The notes beneath the pieces were generated by a model, which was not told the origin of the DNA, made no database searches, and saw only the letters and a list, made by a program, of their open reading frames with translations. Source: Psettodes erumei (Eukaryota; Chordata; Actinopteri; Pleuronectiformes; Psettodidae). Taken from it: DNA of 64,000 bases. Below are positions 11,540 through 20,957 of this stretch, piece after piece. A program made the translations under genes and the position numbers. Every line of letters starts with the position of its first letter. The stretch's first letter is position 1. The stretch is taken from positions 4,563,001-4,627,000 of the forward strand of contig JAFBJZ010000512.1 of NCBI GenBank assembly GCA_016785225.1. The letters are read 5' to 3'.

Positions 11540-14399
11540 CAGCCAGACAGCAAGTGCAACTCGCTCACGTCGGATGAGTGATGACTTGCCACACCGGCGA
11601 CGTGATTGACAGCTCCGACAGCTGAAGAGATGCAATCAGTGACCCCTCGCTCCCTGTCCTCTGCATTCATCTCCACCCCCTCACAGCCCTCCACCTCTTG
11701 GCCAGTGGCTGTAATCCCGTCTGCTGGTTATTTTACTCCCGCTGCGCCTTGCCGACTGCCATGGAGCGAGTGAGAGAAAAAAGAGAGAGAGAGAGAAAAA
11801 CAGGAAGGGGGAGAGGGATAGGAGGGTGGACAATGAGATAAGCGCGCCCAATGAAAAGCAGGAGATAGAATACAGAGAGCGAGACGGAGAGGCATCAGGT
11901 GGATTTGCAGTGACCCAATCTCAGGGTGTTAACCAGCGAGCAGGACAAAGCACCGTCACAGAGATGGGATTACATGCAGATGGGACTGCCTCACCTCTGG
12001 GTGTTAACCATACTCCCCGTGCGTGTGTGCGTGTGTGTGCGCGCGGGTGCGTCGGGGGTGTACGCGTGCACGCATTCGCAAGTGAAAAAAAAAAGTACTG
12101 TTTTCACGATGTGTGTGGTGGCGGCGGGGGAAGGGAGAGCGCTAATGGCCCGTATGTTGATTCCTGCGTGAGAGTGTATGCGCCTTTTATGAGCATCCGT
12201 TGATCCCCTTATGTGTGCGAGCGTGCCTCTTCATATGGAAACCAAATGGCGGTTTGCGTGTGTGTATTGGTGAGACAATGATTGGGGAGGGGGGGGGTGT
12301 TTGCTTGTGTGTGTGTGTGTGTGTCCTCTCTTTTCCATGTGATTGCCTCTCTCCCCTGCCAAGCAGGTGGCTGCCTCTGCCTTTTTTATATGCATGTGAC
12401 GGCCACTGTCATTGTGCTGCCGCGGCCGTCCTGTGATTGCGGGGAGGGACTGTAATCACGTAGCCGTTTACCGTCATTACACAACCACAGGGGAGGACAA
12501 TGTCTCGCACATCTGGTCATTTCCACCGCTGACCCGGCACATCAGTGTAAGCACAGGTGTCAGGCTCGCCGGAGGGATTCAGAGGGATTTAAGTGCATCT
12601 TCTCTCGGATTGATTTATAGCTTTTATACCCGCCGGCGCCTCTGCTCCATGTTGCAGCCGTTTGCTCAGTGCCCTTCAGAAACCATCAGCGCTAAAAGAT
12701 ATTTGATTTAAAGCGGAGAGACAAAATAAATTACAGTTACAGTTAGTTACAAATAAAACAGAAATAAAAATTGCACGTTTAAAAGAGTAGAAGCACACAT
12801 ATTAACAGCAAAATAACAAAATAATAATTATATTTTTTTCTTTGTTTGTTTTAATCTTTGGACAGAGCCAAGCTAACTGTTCCCACATCCATTTCCTGTC
12901 TTTGTGCTAAACTAACAGTTTTTATTTGCATACAACAGGCAAAAAACGGCACAAATAAATAAAATTGGATTATTAGCATTCTTTATAATAAGCTCTCTTC
13001 ATTGAATAATTATATCAAGCAAGAATATCAAAGCCTCATCAGGCATCAGTGTTTGTGTGGGCTCCTCGCATAATTTCGATGACGTATAAGTGGGTTGAGG
13101 AGCATGTTCCATTATTATTGTAATTTTTTGTTGTTTTTTTTATACATGAGATGCAGATGCTGCGCTTTTTTGTTCTGATAGCACTCCCTGACCGTCATGC
13201 TCTTTTTGCCCCCAGAAGGAGTAAGTACAGCAAAGCCAAGCAGGACTCGGACGAAGAAAAGCACTTACATCAAGGTAACGCCGAGCTCGCGCTCCACCTA
13301 CACTCTGCATAATCGAAACACATTACGCACCGCCGGTGTGTTCATGTGCATGCACTTTAAACCGCAAGTACAGCCCATAAAACGGCCATGGGGGGAGGGG
13401 GCTGTAACGGGTTAAGTTAATGCACTTGCTTCCCAACATGCTCCAAACACCTCATTATCAAGTTATCAGCGTTGTTATTTGCCTCCCACAAAAATTTCAA
13501 GTTAATGAGCTCCATCGTCATTGAAGTCGGCCACGGTGACATGAAAAGCAACCGAATCTGAGAGTGAAGAGTGGTATGGAGAAGAAGAAAGGAGGAGGAG
13601 GAGAGGAGGCTCCGCGGAGGAAGGCAGTGTAGCCTGCAGCCTGGTGGAAATAAAGAACAGATGGACTTTGGTTGCCGGAATGAATTAACCTTCATTTTTC
13701 ACTCCCTCCTTTTTTTTTTTTAAACTTCCTTTCTTTCTCTCTTGCAAACTTCTCTCTTCAGGAGTGAGGATATACGTTGACCCCTTTACTTACGAGGATC
13801 CGAACCAAGCCGTCCGTGAGTTCGCCAAAGAGATCGACGCCTCCTGCATCAAGATCGAGAAAGTCATTGGCATCGGTGAGAAGCGACGTCTTGTTTTCAG
13901 CCCAGCGACTTCAGCTCATTTAGCCATTTTTTGTCAATTACTGTGAATGGAGTGTTTCTGGGAAGCTTTGGCAGTAAGGCACCGTGTAGCACGCTTGAAG
14001 GAAAGCAGACATCTAATTGGATAATAGCACATTTGGTATTCGTTTCATGCAAATATCCTGCAGCCAACATACCTTTGTCAGCGATACATGTTTGTGTGTG
14101 CCCGTGTGTTCTCCCGTGTGCTCTCCCTGAGAACAAAAAACAATGTTTTCTAAGACAGTAACATTTGGTCTGCCCTTTACACAAGTCAACAAGTTAAAAA
14201 AAAAACATCAGGAGAGGCTAAATATGTTGTTTGTGCTATTCCTGTGGCCAGGGAAAAGTCATCCAATGACAAAATAATAAAGAGAAAGAATCAATATCCA
14301 TTTCCCCTCGCTCTCTGCACCAGTGGGCGAGGGGAGGAGGGGGAGAGAGGGATTAGAGACCCTGATCAATGTTTAAAGTGGACCCTTTCTAACCTGCGT

Positions 14400-14437
<38 letters not shown>

Positions 14438-17400
14438 CCACCAACCCTTGATGTGATTTACAGCCCGCGCACAGTAGTGGAGTGTCACAGTGCTCGTGTA
14501 TTGGGTTTTCAGGGGAGTTCGGCGAGGTGTGCAGCGGCCGCCTGAAGATGCCGGGCAAGAGAGAGATCTGCGTGGCCATCAAGACCCTGAAGGCCGGCTA
14601 CACCGACAAGCAGAGGAGGGACTTCCTGTCCGAGGCCAGCATCATGGGCCAGTTCGACCACCCGAACATCATTCACCTGGAGGGCGTGGTCACCAAATGT
14701 ATGTCGGGGTTTGTTTACTTTTTCTGTTCAGAAAGGTGATAGGTGAGGGTTTTTCTATTTCCACATGAGGGAGGAGAACAAGATTGAGTGCAAAAATAAA
14801 TGCTCTTTTGGAAACTGTTCCGGGGGACTTGGATTTGATGCAGATTGCAGTAATGCTCCCCTCACACACACATACACGCACATTTACACACACAGTGAAT
14901 ATTATAGTATAATAAGACAGAGAGGACATTCATTTCTGCTGTCCCCAGTCCCCGTAACAATAAATCATTACAAACTACGTCTGCGGTTTTGGGTGACTTT
15001 GGAGAAGGGTGAGTGGAGGGACAAACCAAATCTTTATCCGTTGAAGGTGTGTGTTTGCGTGTCTCATTGCTCGCACAGCCAGTGACTATAAAGAAATACA
15101 TCCACTTGCGTTGCATATGTTGTAGGATACCTGTGTCGGTCACATGTGCGTGCTTGTATTTGTTGCACATGTGCACGTTTTTTGTATGTCCCACCCAGGG
15201 GATCCCCAGGTGGGCTTTGTCCAGATGGATGGGGTCCAGCATTGGTGTGGGGGGGGGGGGTTAGAGGTAGCTGGGTATTTGGGGGCGGGGGTGAGAGGGT
15301 GTCTAATGGGTCCAGGAACAGGCCCTGTAGCACAGCACCAGGCTCATTAATCATGGTGTCAGCCGTAAATGTGTTTGGGGTTAGAGAGTGATACCCTATC
15401 CCTCCTCTATCTGCTGCTGCATGGCCACAAAACACCGGCCAAATCTCCCTCCCTCTGCCCTTGGCGCTCCCTGCTCTCTGTCTCCCTGTTTCTTCTCTAC
15501 CTTTTACACCTTCCCCCGATGGTATTTGTTAGTCTGGAGGTGTGTGTGTGTGTGTACGTGCTCGTGTGAAAATGCGGTGTGTCAGCGCATGTCGGCGTCT
15601 GCGCGTGTTTGATTGCATGCATGTGTGCAGGAGCGTCGGCGTCGCTGATGGCCAGCCTCGACTCGGTTGGATAGATGGATGAAGTGTCTTAATGTGTCGT
15701 GACACAACAGCCTGGCCCTATCTGTGCGTGATAACACTGTCTCTCTTACTTCTGTAGACACTGTACGCACACACACACACACAGATAAATGCACACATAC
15801 ACACCAAGCCCAGCCGGAGCTGAAAGTGAACAGCAGCACAGGCAGAATTTCTTATCACCTATCACACCTCTCACCGCGGGGAATGACCTCTCAGGCCTCA
15901 TGGAGATGGAGTGAGAAAGACAGAGAGAAGGCCGGCAGATGGACGGGAGGAAGGGGAAACGAAATCGGACACGAGCGGGCGGCCAGGGAAAGTGCGAATA
16001 GAGACGCGGCGAGAAAGAGACAGGGAGGCGTGTTAGGAGCTGATGGATCAGAGGAGAGACAGCGAACAACAGCGGGAAGGACAGAGGGAGAAAGCAGAGG
16101 GTGGTAGAAAACTACTGAACCGGAGGCTGGAAGAGAAAGAGACGGAGCGAGACAGAGGCAGAGACGTGAAGGAGAAGCAGACGAGCTGCGCGGCGGTGAC
16201 AGGGGCCGACATGAAAGGATGGCCAGCCGAAGCAACGAGGGCATCCGGTAACTCCCGCCCCAGCTTCTTTCCACTTTTGAGAGCTTGACACAAGGTTTGG
16301 GCAAATTAGTCCTTCACACTTGAGTGTGTCAGTGGAATCTATTAAAAATCCATTATTTGAATTGCACTCCCGTCTCCATTACAATCAAGTTAAAAGGAAT
16401 CCTCAATCTGGCCTCAGTTTGCTGGCATGTCCAACAGAGCCAATTAAGCCTTATTAATTATGGAGGAACTCCAAATAGGCACTAAAATGTCACATGTCAC
16501 AATGGCACATAAATGTGCAAAAATCTCTCACTCAGGACTGCTGGCTGTAGTCCACCATCTTGAAGCCTGTGTACGCCGAATGTTCCTATCGTGGTGGCGT
16601 GTAGTTAAAATGTAGCCTCAATTAGAGCTCAAAACGAAGCAGAGTATGTTGAACGGCTGCTTTGCATAAAGCCAGAGCGTGCTAATTAAACAAAGATCTG
16701 CTTTTAAAAAGCCAGATCTTTGTTCGCTGCAAACGTGAGGGACTCCGGAGAGCCCGACGTTCCCCCAATAGCCTCCCCCTGTTGCGTTTTTTTTCCCCCT
16801 TCCACTGTCTTGTTGGCAGGTGATAATCGTCCCACTGGCGGGGCCGTTGCCCAGAGTTCATTGCCAAAGGCGGCAGGGCGTATTCAGCAAACACAAAATT
16901 AGCATGCAAATAGCGTGGGGGGGAAGAGGGCAGGGCTGGGAAGGCGAGAGTTTAAGGTCGCAGGTCAGGCGCTCCTCAGACTTGATTGGGGAGCTGTCAA
17001 TCACCGACAGCCCCGGGGCCGAGAAGCGCAACAAAGGGAACAAAGATGGCTGACAAAGAGGGCCCCCCGCTCTCCCCCAACTTTAACTTCACTTCCTCCT
17101 TTTGGGGGCATCGCCGGAGCGCCCCATAATTAATGGCGTGCCAATCACGCGGCGGGTAAAGGCGGTGACTGACGGCCCCTTGGCATAGCGACTGGCCTGC
17201 TGCGGAGTGGAGGAACATCACCTTCAAGACCTCAGCTGCTGCAGGAGACATTTCGCAGGACATCTCCTGAACATGTTAGGCTTCAGTCAGCACTTTAGGT
17301 AACTTAACTGTGCCACTTGAAATGGAACGCGGAGAAGAGCGCAGTGCTAGGAGGAATTTGTGGCAGCGCTTTTTGGCATGCGTCGCTGCCATAGCTTGTT

Positions 17401-18045
17401 CGGCACAGGCTCGCCGCCGGTGTTGGAGCAAAAACAAGTCACCCTCCCTTACTCTCACCCTACCCTCTCTCACTTTCTCTCTCTCCTCCCCTACTGTCGT
17501 CCTCCCCCCACCCAAGAGACAAAGACAGACAGAGACCCACCAGGGAATGTCCACCCTCCCCACCGCCTGCCCCGGCTCAGATAAAGACACAGACGGTTCC
17601 CCAAGAGAGGTGGAGAGGGGGAAGACAGAGGGATGGGGTGAAAAAAGGCCAGAGAGGAGGGGGAGGTTGGGGACGGGGAGAAAAGAGAGGGAGAGAGAGA
17701 GCAGGAGCGAGGGAGGGAGGAAAAAAGAAAGCAATAAAGAGGAACTGGCGGGAGAGTGACAGATGCATCCAAAGTTGGCAGAGGAGAAAGAGGGCAAAGG
17801 GACAGTGACTGATATAAATAGCGAGTCGCAGGGATTCTGGGTGGGTGATTGCGATGAGACTTTGGATGATGCGTCCAAAATCAGTTCATATTTGCTTACA
17901 CAATCAAGATGGTGTGTGTGTGTGTACGTACCGGTAATTTGTTTCGGTGGAGATGCCTTTGCATGTGCAGGGAAAGAAGGGGGGACGTCAGGGCAACCGT
18001 AACTCTTGAGCTAATTAAATCACTACGGGACATAGATGGATGGCC

Positions 18046-18079
<34 letters not shown>

Positions 18080-20909
18080 TCCCCTGAGAACCCCTCCACC
18101 CCACTGCGTCGGGCTGTGATGTGCATCGTTTACCTTCATAATCATCTGCCTTTCGTTCTCTCACTCTCTCTCTCTCCCTCTCTCTCTCTCTAGGTAAGCC
18201 AGTGATGATTATCACAGAGTACATGGAAAACGGATCGCTGGATGCATTCCTGAGGGTCAGTCATGCGTTTCTGTCTGCGTGTACGTCTGTGTGTGTGTGT
18301 GTGCGAGCGGGCGATACGGCCGCAGCGGGCTGATCCCCGCTTATCTCTGTAATGTCACCCGCCCAAATTACAAGCGTTTGTTCGCAAACATTCGCCCTAA
18401 TCTTGATCCACTCGCTGTTTTTCCGACAAGGAGGTTAACGGAGGTTTCCACCTCAGTGGTTCCAGGATTCACTGCGCTAGATGATGCTTTGCCACGTCGT
18501 ACAGTAAATATGTAAAGTTGACGAACAAAGGAGAAAGCAGGCCGGGAAAAGTTATGTTGTCTTGACATCCACTACAGTTTAAGGATATCGCTTCCTAATG
18601 CCTTTGTCGACAACCATAACTGTATAAACATTTAAGGAATACCTTAAAACATACTATCACACACCTATAATCATACAAGTTGTAATTAAGTTTGGAGCAC
18701 AATAATATTAATTTTATTACAAAATATATCTAACAACGTGAGCCATGTCTAAAATTAATGTATTGGCTTATAACTGCAATGTAATGGGTTGTACTGTTTT
18801 TTAGGTGTATAGCCATTGCTTGTAAAAATTTAAAGAGGCTTTTAAAAATAATATAGCGTCATTAAAATTATAATCAAGGGAACTTAAGTTTATTTATTAT
18901 ATACATAGAAGTCCCATAAGGGAGTTTAACATAATATGTTACAGATGTTTTTAATCCCACATGGGGCATTTCCAAAACATTTAAACCCAAACAGGATTTA
19001 CTCGTTTAAAAAGGAACAATAATCAGTAATGGGCAACTCGCTGGTAAAATCAGTCAGTCAGTGGAAATGCTTCTGGCTGAATGATACACAAAACATTAAA
19101 GATGGAAGTGAGATCATGTGACGAAATTTTTTTTGCCTTTCTGCAGAAGAACGACGGCCGCTTCACCGTCATCCAGCTGGTGGGCATCCTGCGCGGCATC
19201 GCGTCGGGCATGAAGTACCTGTCCGACATGAGCTACGTGCACCGCGACCTTGCGGCCCGCAACATCCTGGTCAACAGCAACCTGGTGTGCAAGGTGTCCG
19301 ACTTCGGCATGTCCCGGGTGCTGGAGGACGACCCCGAGGCAGCATACACCACGAGGGTGAGTGTGCGTGTGTCTGTGTCTGTGTCAATGATCCATCCATG
19401 TGTCACCTTACTTGTCGGCTTTGTCAGATTTCATTAATCAGCCCATCTTTCAATTACAGGGAGGGAAGATCCCCATCCGCTGGACGGCCCCGGAGGCTAT
19501 CGCTTACAGGAAGTTCACCTCGGCCAGCGACGTGTGGAGCTACGGCATTGTCATGTGGGAGGTGATGTCGTACGGCGAGCGACCATACTGGGACATGAGC
19601 AACCAAGATGTAAGTGTGGACAAATGCAGTCATACGCAGGCATTTGTAAACAATACACACGAATTAGTGCGTGACATTAGAGCTCGCAACAGTAATTCCC
19701 AGTTCCATGTGTACTGTCAAGCACTTGTAAAAAATACTTCGATCATTTTACCTTGGTTATTTAATCAAATCACCTGCAGGGGTGATGAAATACCAGCAGC
19801 GTGCCGTATTCCCTTTTCTCATTACACAATGAATGCATATTTCTAGTGCCGCTAATTATGATAAAGAACTTCATTTATGTATTGTGTAGGTGGCTAAAGT
19901 GAGGTGATGAAAAATTACGTTAAGGGCATAAAATTAGAGGAAGAACACGACATAGATGTAATTAAACTGCCTACAGTTTTTATTGCAGTTTGATTCCAGC
20001 CAGACAGACTCAGAAAAGTGATTTACAGCTGATCTACTGTTTAGGTAATCAAGGCAATTGATGAGGGCTATCGGCTGCCACCGCCCATGGACTGCCCCGT
20101 GGCGCTCCACCAGCTCATGCTGGACTGCTGGCAGAGAGAGAGGGCCGACCGGCCGAAGTTTGGCCAGATCGTCAACATGCTGGACAAGCTGATCCGCAAC
20201 CCCAACACGCTGAAGAGGACCGGGGGAGAGACCGCTGTCAGGTGAGAGGGCAGAACGGAGACACACAAACAAATAGACAAAGCAGGTTGTGCTGGTTTTT
20301 AGAATCACAGATTTTCAGGAAGTACATTCTCCATCAGTGTATCCCGAGCCAGGGGCTGAGCCACACCCACAAGGAATGATAAATTCGAGGGATCTCAAGA
20401 ATATTTATCGCAGAGTCACCAGAAAAAAAATTCTGCGACTGAAAAAATATTCTAAGACCTCTCCTCTGCATTTTTCTCATGAATGCTGAGATAATTATTG
20501 TTTCTCATGCCTGTAAATGCATCATATTAAAAAAAGATACTTTTTTTTTTAAGAATTCATAAAATTTCACTAATTTCATATGGTAAGATGATGTCATTTT
20601 AGAGTGGGATCACATAGTTAAAAAATACAAACAACTTAATTTCACATATTTTTTGAATTAAGCCTCAGCTTGGCTGTGTCACAGACTAAGATAAAGACAA
20701 CACAAAAATAATAAAACCAGAAAGTGGCCACGTGGCTTCCATCTCTGAAAGCTCCAGCTGTTTTCATGAAGTTGTGGAATTTCACATTAAACTCACACTG
20801 ACAACCGACAAATGTGTTCAAAAACTAATGTGCATAAACACATGTTGTGACCCATCTGCTAAGCTCACAGGCTCACACTACATATATGCAGCCTGAATAC
20901 TGTAAAATG

Positions 20910-20957
<48 letters not shown>

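Larger units (their letters stand above)
11340..13215 (+). other. epha4: epha4 intron between transmembrane and juxtamembrane exons
   Basis: 1,876-bp GT-AG intron. It carries a C-run tract beginning about 10 nt after the donor (11350-11375), a long (CG)4(AC)28 microsatellite (11472-11536) and a reverse-orientation repeat fragment (12856-12923). No coding signal. Confidence 0.85.

Noticed and set aside
17276..17878. 200-residue minus-strand frame inside an epha4 intron
   Set aside because: Low-complexity Ser/Leu/Pro frame caused by purine- and pyrimidine-rich DNA.
20650..20700. Possible third copy of the TTAGCTTAGC-type repeat (CAGCTTGGCTGTGTC)
   Set aside because: Only one short word matches and the order of the neighbouring words does not follow the family.
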